A DNA stretch of 64,000 nt from Aquimarina aggregata (GCF_001632745.1 NZ_LQRT01000035.1:310001-374000); one strand, 5' to 3'. Numbered from the stretch's first letter, positions 36,413-45,538 are shown. The notes: generated by a model from the sequence alone, not told the origin. Numbers and translations are program-made.

Positions 36413-37124
36413 ACAAATACAAAACTACACCATCATCGAAGAATTAGAAAATCAGTTTAGTAAAATAGCTTCTATTTTAGGAGACAAATCTCGTGCTATC
36501 ATTTTATGGAGCTTACTTGATGGTAGGGCATATACAGCAACAGAATTGGCAATAAGTGCAAATATCTCTAGGCAATCGGCTAGTAATCACTTAACTAAAC
36601 TTACAGAAGTCCAATTATTAACTGTAGAAAAACAAGGTCGTCATAGGTATTATAAACTTGCTAACGCCAAAGTTGCGCATGTTATAGAATCTATGGCCAG
36701 TTTAATTTCTTTAACAAAAGAGTATAAAAAAACTAACGCCCCCAAATTAACCGACTTCACCTATTTTAGAACTTGTTATGATCATATCGCAGGGAGTGTT
36801 GGTGTTAAAATAACAAATGCCCTACTAAATCATAAAATCATAGAAGTTTCTGGCAAAGATTACAAGGTCACAAATTCAGGAAAAAAATGGTTTAACAGTC
36901 TGGGTATAGATATTGATGCTATTAAACAAAAAAAACGTTCTTTCGCTTTTCAATGTTTAGATTGGAGCGAAAGAAAACATCATATTGCAGGAGCATTAGG
37001 AGCTTCGATCCTTGAAACAATGATAGAAAAAGATTGGATACGTAAAAAGGCAAACTCAAGAGAGTTAACAATGACTTCAACTGGAAAAAAAGAATTAAAG
37101 AATAGATTAAATATAGACGTATAA
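36408..37124 (+). CDS. ArsR-family winged-helix regulator with no standard in-frame start
   Basis: About 239 residues if translated from ATT at 36408. The first standard start codon in frame is TTG at 36546, which would cut off the first helices of the DNA-binding domain. The frame is open upstream to a TAA at 36399, and the encoded segment ENQFSKIASILGDKSRAIIL and LLDGRAYTATELA is a good ArsR N-terminus, so these codons belong to the protein. The only nearby ATG (36403) is in another frame. The winged helix NISRQSASNHLTKL follows. The C-terminal half is a second, duplicated winged-helix-like part (YKVTNSGKKW and LTMTSTGKKEL). Either a rare start codon is used or a 1-base indel has broken the gene. 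Downstream of DinB. Confidence 0.65.
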   Translation: MKQIQNYTIIEELENQFSKIASILGDKSRAIILWSLLDGRAYTATELAISANISRQSASNHLTKLTEVQLLTVEKQGRHRYYKLANAKVAHVIESMASLISLTKEYKKTNAPKLTDFTYFRTCYDHIAGSVGVKITNALLNHKIIEVSGKDYKVTNSGKKWFNSLGIDIDAIKQKKRSFAFQCLDWSERKHHIAGALGASILETMIEKDWIRKKANSRELTMTSTGKKELKNRLNIDV

Positions 37125-37289
37125 TGTTTTTTATGATAAAATGTTAAAAAAATAACCAAACCTGATTTCCTAAATCAATACTCAAAATACAATAGATCAT
37201 TCCATGGTTTGTCCTTCCGGTTCAATCAAAAAAATAAAAAATAACACTTTGATTCCATAGAAATTCAAAACTTTAGTATTTTTAATTGG

Positions 37290-37346
37290 ATGGAAGAACA
37301 AAACAAATCAACACATTGCAAAAACTGCGCAAAAAATTCATTGTAA
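37290..37346 (+). other. 18-codon ORF with CxxC just before the HD gene
   Basis: ATG at 37290 encodes MEEQNKSTHCKNCAKNSL and then stops, 9 bp before the next start at 37356. The CKNC pair looks like the first half of a zinc-ribbon N-terminus. It could be a remnant of a lost gene, a short leader, or chance. Confidence 0.25.
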
Positions 37347-37355
37347 AATATTATT

Positions 37356-37901
37356 ATGACGCAAGAACTATATCAAAAGGCTATTAAATTTGCTGGAGAA
37401 AAACATAGTGAACAAAAAGTTCCCGGAACAAATGCCAATTACCTTGTACATATCTCTAATGTCGCCATGGAAGTACTACTTGCCTATAATTTTGATAATT
37501 CTTTTGATCATAATTTTGCTATACAAATCGCTATTTTACATGATACAATAGAAGATACTGACACAAACTACGAAGAAATCAAATCTACGTTTGATGAATC
37601 TATAGCAAAAGCTGTACTAGCACTAACAAAAAATGAAAAAATACATTCTAAAAAAGAAAGAATGATTGACAGTTTAGCTCGTATAAACAAATTGCAAAAA
37701 GAAGTCGGGATCGTCAAAATAGCAGATCGAATTACCAACTTACAGTCTCCTCCAGGGCATTGGTCAAAAGATAAAGTAGTTAAATACTATGAAGAAGCTA
37801 AGCTAATATCCTTTGAGTTAAAAAATAAAAACAAGTATTTAAACAAACGACTAGAAACAAAAATTAAGGAGTACAAAGCAAAAATTAGTGAATTAGACTA
37901 A
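37356..37901 (+). CDS. RelA/SpoT-type HD-domain hydrolase (MESH1-like)
   Basis: 181 residues, one HD domain only. Metal ligands and catalytic residues are in place: H32, H62-D63 with E66-D67 (LHDTIEDTDT) and D124 in KIADRITNL. The combination HDTIED plus ADRxxN is the pattern of (p)ppGpp hydrolase domains of SpoT and stand-alone small alarmone hydrolases. There is no synthetase domain. It would hydrolyse ppGpp or a related nucleotide, possibly NADPH as in MESH1; exact substrate not determined. Followed after 7 bp by an unknown gene. Confidence 0.82.
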   Translation: MTQELYQKAIKFAGEKHSEQKVPGTNANYLVHISNVAMEVLLAYNFDNSFDHNFAIQIAILHDTIEDTDTNYEEIKSTFDESIAKAVLALTKNEKIHSKKERMIDSLARINKLQKEVGIVKIADRITNLQSPPGHWSKDKVVKYYEEAKLISFELKNKNKYLNKRLETKIKEYKAKISELD

Positions 37902-37908
37902 TCATAAA

Positions 37909-38370
37909 ATGGAAATTGTAATAACAAAAGGTAAAAATCGAAATACATTAACCTGCAAAAGAGTAGATGGAACCATAACTTCTGAAAATTTAGGACCTGA
38001 CATTCCTAATCATGATATTGCTCATTATGTTATTGAAAAAAGGTTTAAGATGAAAAATGGGTTTTATGGAAAAATAAAATCAGGTATGACAATTACTGAA
38101 TTATCTGATAAGGACGTTATTAAAAACTTGGGATCAGAAACTTGGTTATCCGAAATAATGTCACGAAATCTCCAATCTATTGGTTCTGGTGCCGCAAATA
38201 TTGATCAATACATCCAATTAATAAATTGGGAGGCAAAAAGTATTGGTAACATTCCAGTTCCTAATATGGATACAACAGACATAATAGAAATGAAATCAGA
38301 ATTTGATCTGATTTGTGAAAAGTGGAACGTAATACCCGAAAATGGCGAACTAAGCTTAAAATTTGAATAG
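37909..38370 (+). CDS. Unknown cytoplasmic protein downstream of HD hydrolase
   Basis: 153 residues with no signal peptide or membrane segment. The N-terminal half contains a beta hairpin, then PNHDIAHYVIEKRFKMKNGFYGKI, which looks like a conserved core with HD..H residues. The C-terminus is acidic. I do not recognise the family. It starts 7 bp after the HD-hydrolase stop, so the two form an operon. Confidence 0.7.
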   Translation: MEIVITKGKNRNTLTCKRVDGTITSENLGPDIPNHDIAHYVIEKRFKMKNGFYGKIKSGMTITELSDKDVIKNLGSETWLSEIMSRNLQSIGSGAANIDQYIQLINWEAKSIGNIPVPNMDTTDIIEMKSEFDLICEKWNVIPENGELSLKFE

Positions 38371-38515
38371 ATTATAATTTTATTTAAGTACTAGATATAA
38401 ATTAAAGGTAGTGCATAACCCTATTCTTGTACTTTATCTACTTGATATAATTAAATGATTAGCTCCTAAAATTGATCCGTATTGTATATTTATAAAGTAA
38501 ATTTATCCTTTTAAA

Positions 38516-39577
38516 ATGTCAAATGCATTAGTTATAATTTTTGGAATCGGTGCAATCCAATGCATTTTGTTTGCCCTGCTCATTCTTTTAAAAAAGCAAA
38601 GAAAGTCATCTGATTGGGTTTTGTTTTCTTGGTTTATCATATTTTTTGTTCATTTAGTGTTAGGAATAGGTAAAAAAACAAACCCAACCCAAAGTATCGA
38701 AATCTGTATAATGACCATTGGTTTTTTGCATGGTCCGCTTTTTTTATTTTATGCAAAAACAATCTTTACAATACCTATTAAGAAAGTAGAAGTACTACAC
38801 TTGTTTCCTTTTGCATTTTTTACCATTCTTAGTTTTTTTATTAACGAAGAAAAAGAGCAGTTATGGGAAATTGTAATTCTTATCGTAAAATTAATTTCTT
38901 TGATATTTTATCCCTTATACATTCTATATGTGCATCACAAAAAAATTACTTTATTAAAAACCAATATAGCCGATAATAGTATCTGGGAGTTTTCTTGGAT
39001 AAGGATAATTGCATTTATATTTTTAGTTAGTACTGGAGTTAGTATGATACGACTTGCAACAGAACTTATTGTAGGAGTTACATATTTTGAATTTCTAGAT
39101 GGATTACGTTATGTAATCTTGATTATTGTTATCGGGTTTTACGGATTAAAATATGGTATGGTTTACAAACCAGAAGGACACTTAAATATGATCGCACATG
39201 ATAAAAAATACAAACACAGTCCTTTAAAAAATGGTGAGATTAATACATTTACAAATACAATTAATCGTTTCTTTCAGGACAATGATGCCTACCTCCTTCC
39301 TGATTTTTCATTAACAACTTTATCAGAATCTGTACAAATTCCTAAACATCACCTTTCTCAAATTATAAACTCAGAAATGCATACTACTTTTTATGACTTA
39401 GTAAATTCAAAAAGAGTGGCATATGCAGTGCAAAGAATACAAGAAGGAACGAATCTCACTCTAGAAGGTTTAGGGTATGAGTGTGGTTTTAATTCTAAAT
39501 CTGCTTTCTTTTCTAACTTTAAAAAAAATATAGGCAAAACTCCAGGTCAATTCAAAAAAGAAATAAGTACTGATTAA
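38516..39577 (+). CDS. Membrane-bound AraC-family transcriptional regulator
   Basis: 353 residues. Residues 1-215 contain about seven hydrophobic helices, and residues about 250-350 form an AraC DNA-binding domain with two helix-turn-helix units: LTTLSESVQIPKHHLSQII and LGYECGFNSKSAFFSNFKK, ending in GKTPGQFKK. This architecture is common in Bacteroidota, and the membrane part is assumed to sense a ligand. It is upstream of the SDR gene by 54 bp and may control it. Confidence 0.88.
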   Translation: MSNALVIIFGIGAIQCILFALLILLKKQRKSSDWVLFSWFIIFFVHLVLGIGKKTNPTQSIEICIMTIGFLHGPLFLFYAKTIFTIPIKKVEVLHLFPFAFFTILSFFINEEKEQLWEIVILIVKLISLIFYPLYILYVHHKKITLLKTNIADNSIWEFSWIRIIAFIFLVSTGVSMIRLATELIVGVTYFEFLDGLRYVILIIVIGFYGLKYGMVYKPEGHLNMIAHDKKYKHSPLKNGEINTFTNTINRFFQDNDAYLLPDFSLTTLSESVQIPKHHLSQIINSEMHTTFYDLVNSKRVAYAVQRIQEGTNLTLEGLGYECGFNSKSAFFSNFKKNIGKTPGQFKKEISTD

Positions 39578-39631
39578 TTAAGAGGTTCCAATACCTCCAA
39601 TTAACTTCTTTTTTTTGTATTCAGATATAAA

Positions 39632-40783
39632 ATGAATCATATGGATAAAAGAGAGTTTATTAAAACAGTCGGAGCGGCCTCATTATGCACATTTATAAAC
39701 CCACTAGATGCCTTAGGGTTTAACTTACTAAATACACAAAATAAAAAAGTACTCATCCTTGGCGGAAGAGGTTTTCTGGGCCCTTCTATTGTTGAAGCAT
39801 TTTTGACATCCGGGTATCAAGTTACTTTATTAAACAGAGGAAAAACTAATCCTCACCTTTTTAAAAACCTACCAATTATAATTTGCGACCGAGAAAAAGA
39901 AAATAAAAAAGGACTGAAAGAAATACCTCAAAAATATAAAGACACGTATTGGGATGTTGTTATTGACACATGGCAAAAGTCTCCAAAATCAGTTGCAGAT
40001 TTCCTTGACGAGTTTAAAGGTCGTTTTGGACATTATCACTATATATCTTCGATCTCTGTTTATGATAAATGGGATAAAAAATTTATTGTAGAAACCGAAC
40101 CGTTAAACCCACTCCCTAAATCTCCAAAAACTATAAGCGAAGATTTTAGATATGCCATAAGAAAAACATTTGCTGAAGAAGCTATTAGAGAGCGAATTAA
40201 TAATTTTACCATATACCGATCCCACGGCATGAGAGATTTTAGAGTTGGAGGACTAGGAAATCCAGATGCTGAACCCTTTTGGCCTGTTAGATTTTATAGA
40301 GGAGGAACTATTGCATTGCCTTATGAAGAAAACCATCACATGCAAGTTACTGACATAAAAAGTTTAGTTAATTTTATTTTGCAATGCTCGATAGCCAAGA
40401 CCTATGGATCATACAACGTTGCATATCATCCAACACCTTTTAAAGATTATGTATCTAGTCTTATTCATGCTACCAAAGTTCCCGAAAAAATGCATTGGAT
40501 TGATGGTGATTTTTTTATAAAAAATGAATTAATTCCGTATAAAATAGTTCCCTTCTGGAGACAAAAACCTAAAGGATTCTATCATTTCAATGTTCAAAAG
40601 GCTATCAATGCAGGATTAGTAAATCGACCTATGGTCAATATGATTACTGATCAAATAAATGGATACAAAAGTAGATATCCAAATGATGATGTTCAATTTG
40701 GAGAAATCATAAACGGGAAACAAGTAAAATATTACTCTGCCAAAAAAGAAAAAGAAGTTATACAAAAATGGCTAAACAGATAG
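39632..40783 (+). CDS. Extended SDR (NAD-dependent epimerase/dehydratase family)
   Basis: 383 residues. The N-terminus MNHMDKREFIKTVGAASLCTF resembles a signal with a KREFIK motif, like the leader of oxidoreductases exported by Tat or Sec; the ATG at 39641 is an alternative start three codons later. The Rossmann fold begins at VLILGGRGFLGPSIVEAF. The usual YxxxK pair is not obvious: the SSISVYDKW segment has the Ser and Tyr, and a later YAIRKTFAEE may supply YxxxK. The family acts on nucleotide sugars or similar. Substrate unknown. A terminator follows. Confidence 0.75.
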   Translation: MNHMDKREFIKTVGAASLCTFINPLDALGFNLLNTQNKKVLILGGRGFLGPSIVEAFLTSGYQVTLLNRGKTNPHLFKNLPIIICDREKENKKGLKEIPQKYKDTYWDVVIDTWQKSPKSVADFLDEFKGRFGHYHYISSISVYDKWDKKFIVETEPLNPLPKSPKTISEDFRYAIRKTFAEEAIRERINNFTIYRSHGMRDFRVGGLGNPDAEPFWPVRFYRGGTIALPYEENHHMQVTDIKSLVNFILQCSIAKTYGSYNVAYHPTPFKDYVSSLIHATKVPEKMHWIDGDFFIKNELIPYKIVPFWRQKPKGFYHFNVQKAINAGLVNRPMVNMITDQINGYKSRYPNDDVQFGEIINGKQVKYYSAKKEKEVIQKWLNR

Positions 40784-40796
40784 AAGCATTATAAGT

Positions 40797-40833
40797 AAAA
40801 GGGTGAAATCAAGTTTAACCGATTCACCCTTTT
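40797..40833 (+). terminator. Terminator after the SDR gene
   Basis: Arms AAAAGGGTGAAATC and GATTCACCCTTTT with one bulged base and a 10-nt loop, then TTATT. It is 14 bp after the stop and could also stop transcription coming from the opposite side. Confidence 0.75.
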
Positions 40834-40890
40834 ATTGCATCTCAATGTTAAATCAACAAGGAGTAACAAACTTTTAAGTTTACATTTTAA

Positions 40891-42198
40891 TTATTTATTA
40901 TAATACACAGCAGTTTGACCATACTGAAAATGAATTGGATTATGTCCGGGGTCTTTTTTGAACATATATAGATCACTAGGATCTTTTTCGAACAACATGA
41001 TAATATCAGATCCTCCAAACCTAAATTTACCAAACTCTTGTCCTTTGACCACTGTTTTATGTTCTAGTTCTGTATACATCTCAACACCCGATACCTGACA
41101 CATCCCTATAGGTAGGATAGCTACTTTACCTACTACATCACCCCCATCTACAATAACCAATCCTCTAGCTTGCGTAAACTCATATCCATCAGTAGCGCCA
41201 TCCGGAGCATCCCATTGCCCATCTTCGGTCATATTTACGTTCAAGTATACTTTACCTAATATCGCTTTGATCTCTAAAATCTTACCGCTAACAGGTGTAT
41301 GAAAACGATGATAATCAAACGGACTCAAAAAGTAATGCACAAAAGTCCCACCATAAAAATCCTTAGCATATGGGCTATCACTTAATAATTCATCGATGGT
41401 TCCAATACTATGTGTTTTTTTAAATGTTACTCTTGTTTTTTCACCACTTTCATCCAGTACATTTCCGTTACTATCAATAGGGTAATCTTCTTTAAAAGTA
41501 CAATCTGCCGGCGCAACAATTGTTGTATTCGTTTTCGGTTCTGCAATAGGACGTAACGGTGTTATTCCTGTCTCTGGATGAGCATTATTAAATTCTCTAA
41601 AGAAAAATGTATTAAAAGTATTCCAACTTTTCTCATTATCCGAATATAAAGGATAATTATACATCGTGTCGTATTTAAAAGAATGCAAACTTTCTTTTGT
41701 TAATGATGGTGGAGTATCAAGAAAACTACCCCATGCCTTTGCAAACTCAACCAACCAGGCAGCAAACTTTTCAAAATCCTGCATGGTATGCTTACTCCCT
41801 TCTATTTTTTGATCTACCAGCCAGTAAAACTGACATAACAGATCATATACCTTTTGGTTGTATCCATTTTGTTTCCCATTACTTTTCCATGCATTTGGAT
41901 AATTGGGATTGTCACTCTCATTTGGGACAAGTCGTACATATAAATCTAGATAGTCTAAGTATGTAGGAATGGTAATAGGCCATCCATTTCCTTTAAACTC
42001 CTCATTTATGGCCTTATAAAGATCAGGGTTAAGATTTTTTTGAGCCAAAAAGTTTGCTTTTTCTAATGAAGCCAATAACGCCAAACGCATTTCTTTATTG
42101 CTATCAAGAAGTGCTTTTAATTTTTCTACAACCGAAGTGTGAACATTTCTTCTTAAACTAAGAGTTTCTACTTCTTCGAATGTTAATGTGTCTGCCAT
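40891..42198 (-). CDS. Phosphatidylserine-decarboxylase-family pyruvoyl enzyme with PSDC N-domain
   Basis: 435 residues, much longer than housekeeping Psd. The C-terminal half has FLSPFDYHRFHTPVSG, the PSD core around the catalytic His, and the self-cleavage motif FRFGGSDIIMLFE, where S397 should become the pyruvoyl cofactor and leave a ~39-residue alpha chain. The N-terminal ~180 residues correspond to the PSDC-type extension of the group that includes the fungal L-tryptophan decarboxylase PsiD (about 440 residues). There is no transmembrane helix and no phosphatidylserine synthase next to it. It may decarboxylate an amino acid, not a phospholipid; this is inference from architecture. Confidence 0.8.
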   Translation of the reverse strand: MADTLTFEEVETLSLRRNVHTSVVEKLKALLDSNKEMRLALLASLEKANFLAQKNLNPDLYKAINEEFKGNGWPITIPTYLDYLDLYVRLVPNESDNPNYPNAWKSNGKQNGYNQKVYDLLCQFYWLVDQKIEGSKHTMQDFEKFAAWLVEFAKAWGSFLDTPPSLTKESLHSFKYDTMYNYPLYSDNEKSWNTFNTFFFREFNNAHPETGITPLRPIAEPKTNTTIVAPADCTFKEDYPIDSNGNVLDESGEKTRVTFKKTHSIGTIDELLSDSPYAKDFYGGTFVHYFLSPFDYHRFHTPVSGKILEIKAILGKVYLNVNMTEDGQWDAPDGATDGYEFTQARGLVIVDGGDVVGKVAILPIGMCQVSGVEMYTELEHKTVVKGQEFGKFRFGGSDIIMLFEKDPSDLYMFKKDPGHNPIHFQYGQTAVYYNK

Positions 42199-42854
42199 TT
42201 TTCAAATTTGTTATACTTACCTACTCTATTTAAAAATAGCTTTTCGGATTCCGCTATTCATAATCAAAAAAGGAATGTATTTCTTAATCTAAATTGTTAT
42301 TTTTTTGATTACGCCTAAATTTAAAAAGAAGTGTTCAGAAATTTTATTTCATTGTATTTCACTACACATCAATTATTACACAAACCACTATTAAACAAAT
42401 ATTTAAACCTAACAACTACTGTAAAAACGTGGTGTAATTCTACTTATTATTTGGAGTATTTTTACAATGCATTAAACCTAAAATGAGCAATTAATTCTAT
42501 TGCTCTAAAACGAGTTAAGACAGAAATGATTTTGAATTTGCTAAGATGATAGATCACCAGACAAAGGATCTTACCATATTTACAAATAGAACATCGACAT
42601 AAAAGCGATCTATATAAAGGCCAATTTATGTAGCACAAAAACTACAATCCCAGAACTATTTTGTCTACGTGACAATACGACCTTTAAACACTCTATATCT
42701 AATACTGCAGTAGCAATTTCATTTACTATAAAGAACTAATAGAGAGCACTTTTCAAAGACAAATTCTTAGAAAAAGTATTGTTGTTTTTGTTTCATAACC
42801 AGAATTTTCCTTTTTTCGTTATAACCTATTGAGTCCGCGTATAAATCAAAAAAA
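42199..42854. other. 656-bp gene-free region
   Basis: AT-rich, with many stops in all frames. One short hairpin (GAGCAAT/ATTGCTC near 42485-42505) without a clean T-tail is the only structure seen. It holds the promoters of the PSD-like gene on one side and the gene at 42855 on the other, but no clear TAnnTTTG was found. No remnant of a coding sequence was recognised. Confidence 0.5.
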
Positions 42855-43193
42855 ATGAAAATTAATTTAAACAACAAAAGATTTACATCTATTTCAAATA
42901 CTAATAATGCGGAGGTATCTTCTGCAACTATTTTTCGATACTATCAAAAACAAAATGTAGTTTGGGCATCCTATAATGGAGGTCAAATAGTACAAGGTCA
43001 TTTAATTGGTAAGATCGTTAATGATCATTTAGAGTTTGTATATCATCACATTAATCTCAATAACGAAATTATGACAGGGGAGTGCAAATCATATCCCGAA
43101 ATTACTATTGGTGGTAAAATTTTGCTTAAAGAATTTTGGAAATGGACCTGTAAAGATCATAGCTCTGGTGAGTCTACGTTACTTGAAATGTAA
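42855..43193 (+). CDS. Small conserved protein often mislabelled N-acetylglutamate synthase
   Basis: 112 residues, cytoplasmic, beta-rich. Pattern: NNKRFTSISNTNNAEVSSATIF at the start, GGQIVQGHLIGKI in the middle and WKWTCKDHSSGESTLLE at the end. This matches a widespread small family often annotated as N-acetylglutamate synthase without evidence. It lacks a GNAT fold. Function unknown. Alone between two gene-poor stretches. Confidence 0.75.
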   Translation: MKINLNNKRFTSISNTNNAEVSSATIFRYYQKQNVVWASYNGGQIVQGHLIGKIVNDHLEFVYHHINLNNEIMTGECKSYPEITIGGKILLKEFWKWTCKDHSSGESTLLEM

Positions 43194-43232
43194 TCTTTGC
43201 ATTTTAATCAAATAAAATGTCCTAATACTTAT

Positions 43233-44255
43233 TTAGTTTTTCGAATTTACCGCAGGGCAATCACAATTCCATCTTTCTTTACGCTTTCCGAAATCATACC
43301 CTAGTGTAAGCTGGTGAAAACCTCCATTACTTAGTACCACAGAATTAGATTGGTAACTATAGGTATAGCCCACCATCCATTGTTTGTAGTTAACTCCAAG
43401 AAATGGGGTAATATATTGCAATTGTTGGTTTTCTACTAAAAAACCATCTTGAGAAAATTCTGCACCATCTAAACTACGTCTGTATGACAGTCCCCCCCAA
43501 AGCGTTGCAACTTCAAATTCTCTATACAACTTGGCATTTACGTCAATTGTACTTTCTTTAGTTTGATCAGTAGCTTGATACATTACAGAAGGCTCAACAC
43601 TCCAAGGACCCCCTCTTAACTTAAAAAATCTTCCTAATGAGAAAATATACCTTCGTTGATTATTAGACTCTGTAATGGGTGTATCATTATTGAAAATATC
43701 TCTTGTTGTAGGTAAGATATTCTTAACTGTAAAATGTGCATACCACTCTAAATAGTTATATGACATCCCTACATCCATATTATAATATGAATCTTTTTGT
43801 ACTCTATCTAAAATAACAGGATCAGGATCAGAGGGATCATCGAGTCCTCTTAGATCAACATTTGATTGAATAAATCCTCCGCTTACTCCAAAGGAAAGCA
43901 TATTTAAGTCCGACCGATCTCTAGAAAATAATAAATGATAAGCAAAAGTTACGTACACTCCTGTTTGGGAGAATCGCCCATTTTCATCTTTAAATACAAT
44001 TCCACCAAGACCAGTTTTCTCACCGATTCTTGTACTCATATTTAACGTTTGTAAATTTGGAGCATCGTCTACATTGAACCATTGCTTCCTGGCGGTTAGT
44101 CTAATTTTGTTTGCATTTGCAGCACCAGCCATGGCAGGATGCACCAAATATAAATTATCAGATAAATAGTCAGCGAATACAGGAATTCCCTCTTGCGCAA
44201 AAACAATTCGGGAAAACAAAAGTAATACTACTACATAAGTTGTCTTTAAGTTCAT
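43233..44255 (-). CDS. PorP/SprF-family type IX secretion outer membrane protein
   Basis: 340 residues with a signal peptide ending in VFAQ near residue 21. The N-terminus has FADYLSDNLYLVHPAMAGAANANKIRLTARKQW, the PorP/SprF signature, and the rest is a predicted 14-strand barrel ending near YDFGKRKERWNC. PorP/SprF proteins associate with type IX secretion and with surface display of specific partner adhesins; the partner usually lies next to the gene. Here no large adhesin is adjacent, so this copy is an orphan. Convergent with the small gene at 42855 with 39 bp between. Confidence 0.9.
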   Translation of the reverse strand: MNLKTTYVVVLLLFSRIVFAQEGIPVFADYLSDNLYLVHPAMAGAANANKIRLTARKQWFNVDDAPNLQTLNMSTRIGEKTGLGGIVFKDENGRFSQTGVYVTFAYHLLFSRDRSDLNMLSFGVSGGFIQSNVDLRGLDDPSDPDPVILDRVQKDSYYNMDVGMSYNYLEWYAHFTVKNILPTTRDIFNNDTPITESNNQRRYIFSLGRFFKLRGGPWSVEPSVMYQATDQTKESTIDVNAKLYREFEVATLWGGLSYRRSLDGAEFSQDGFLVENQQLQYITPFLGVNYKQWMVGYTYSYQSNSVVLSNGGFHQLTLGYDFGKRKERWNCDCPAVNSKN

Positions 44256-44486
44256 TTGGGCACTATCTTTTACGGGGCTAAAATAGAGTTAGTGAATTAA
44301 ATGTAAACTACTAAAAACAGTTTATATTGTGGGGCTTCACTACAAATTTTTAATTACACCATTACTTTTTGATCTCTCCAAAGATATAAATTTTTGTCAG
44401 AAACCAATATTTTAAGTTTTTTAAGTACAATAAGTTAAAAAATGTTAGTAGTTGGGATAGGATAATGTTATCGTATTGCTTTTTAG

Positions 44487-44494
44487 TAAATTTG
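44487..44494 (+). promoter_or_regulatory. -7 element TAAATTTG for nfu-like gene
   Basis: Exact TAnnTTTG match 14 bp before the start codon at 44509, implying a leader of about 8 nt. A TTG lies at 44476-44478, only 8 bp away, too close to be the -33 box. Confidence 0.5.
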
Positions 44495-44508
44495 CCAAAA
44501 ATTAGCAC

Positions 44509-45414
44509 ATGGAAAAGAATTTTGAAATAAAGATTGAAGCTACTTCGAACCCTAGTATAGTTAAATTCGAAGCTAACTACTTCTTAACGCAACATACTAG
44601 TTATGAATTCGAAAATATAGATCAGGCAAAGAGTTCTCCATTAGCCCAACAATTATTTTATTTACCTTTTGTAAGAAGAGTCTTTATCGCACAAAACTTT
44701 GTTGCTATAGATAAATATGATATTGTAGAATGGTCTGATGTTCAAGATGAAGTAGCGGCCCAAATTAAAACATATCTTGATAGTGGTCAAGAGGTGATTA
44801 CCGAGACAGAGACTGTTAAAAAAACGGCAATAACGATCTACGCAGAAAGCACTCCAAACCCAGCTGTACTTAAATTTGTAGCAAATAAAAAACTTGTTAC
44901 GGCAGGGCATGAATTTAAAAGCATTGATGATGCTAAAGAAGCACCTATAGTTCAAGAGTTATTTCATTTCCCTTTTATTAAAGAGGTTTATATTGATGAA
45001 AATTACATCTCTATCAATAAATACGATATGGCCGATTGGAATGACATTACAATTGAGATACGAGAATTTTTACGCAACTATTTAGAACAGGGCAAAGAAG
45101 TATTATCAGCTAATGCAACCACATCTAAAACAGAAACGGAACAACAAGCAGATGTAGACTTTGAAAAACTTGACGATGTCTCTAAAGATATTGTAAATAT
45201 TATTGAAGAATATATTAAACCAGCTGTTGCAAGTGATGGAGGTAATATTTTATTTGATTCTTATGATCCAGAAAGCAAAGGCGTGAAAGTAGTTTTACAA
45301 GGCGCATGTAGTGGTTGCCCTTCTTCAACATTTACCTTAAAAAATGGTATAGAAAATATGCTAAAAGAAATGTTGAAAGGCAAAGTTGAATATGTAGAAG
45401 CAATAAATGGGTAG
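44509..45414 (+). CDS. Nfu-type iron-sulfur scaffold with duplicated N-domain
   Basis: 301 residues. Two consecutive Nfu N-terminal domains (about 5-95 and 107-198) are clearly duplicates: both contain SPLAQQLF or APIVQELF, FPF or LPF, and INKYD or IDKYD. The C-terminal NifU domain (about 222-300) has the cluster-binding C267 and C270 in GACSGCPSS. Nfu proteins accept and pass on Fe-S clusters to target enzymes in the cytoplasm. Standard Nfu has one N-domain, so the doubling may extend target range. Followed by a dodecin gene, 124 bp downstream. Confidence 0.9.
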   Translation: MEKNFEIKIEATSNPSIVKFEANYFLTQHTSYEFENIDQAKSSPLAQQLFYLPFVRRVFIAQNFVAIDKYDIVEWSDVQDEVAAQIKTYLDSGQEVITETETVKKTAITIYAESTPNPAVLKFVANKKLVTAGHEFKSIDDAKEAPIVQELFHFPFIKEVYIDENYISINKYDMADWNDITIEIREFLRNYLEQGKEVLSANATTSKTETEQQADVDFEKLDDVSKDIVNIIEEYIKPAVASDGGNILFDSYDPESKGVKVVLQGACSGCPSSTFTLKNGIENMLKEMLKGKVEYVEAING

Positions 45415-45538
45415 TTTACCGACTAACCTTTAATTACATCGAAAAAATTGCCAAAAGAACATCGGTTTTTATTTAAAAAAACTAAAGTATCTCGTATCTT
45501 AGAGATTCTTTTAAAATATTAACTAAAAAATTATTAAA

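Noticed and set aside
42485-42505. Short hairpin GAGCAAT/ATTGCTC in the gene-free region as a terminator
   Set aside because: No T-run follows and it is far from any gene end; left as an unexplained structure.
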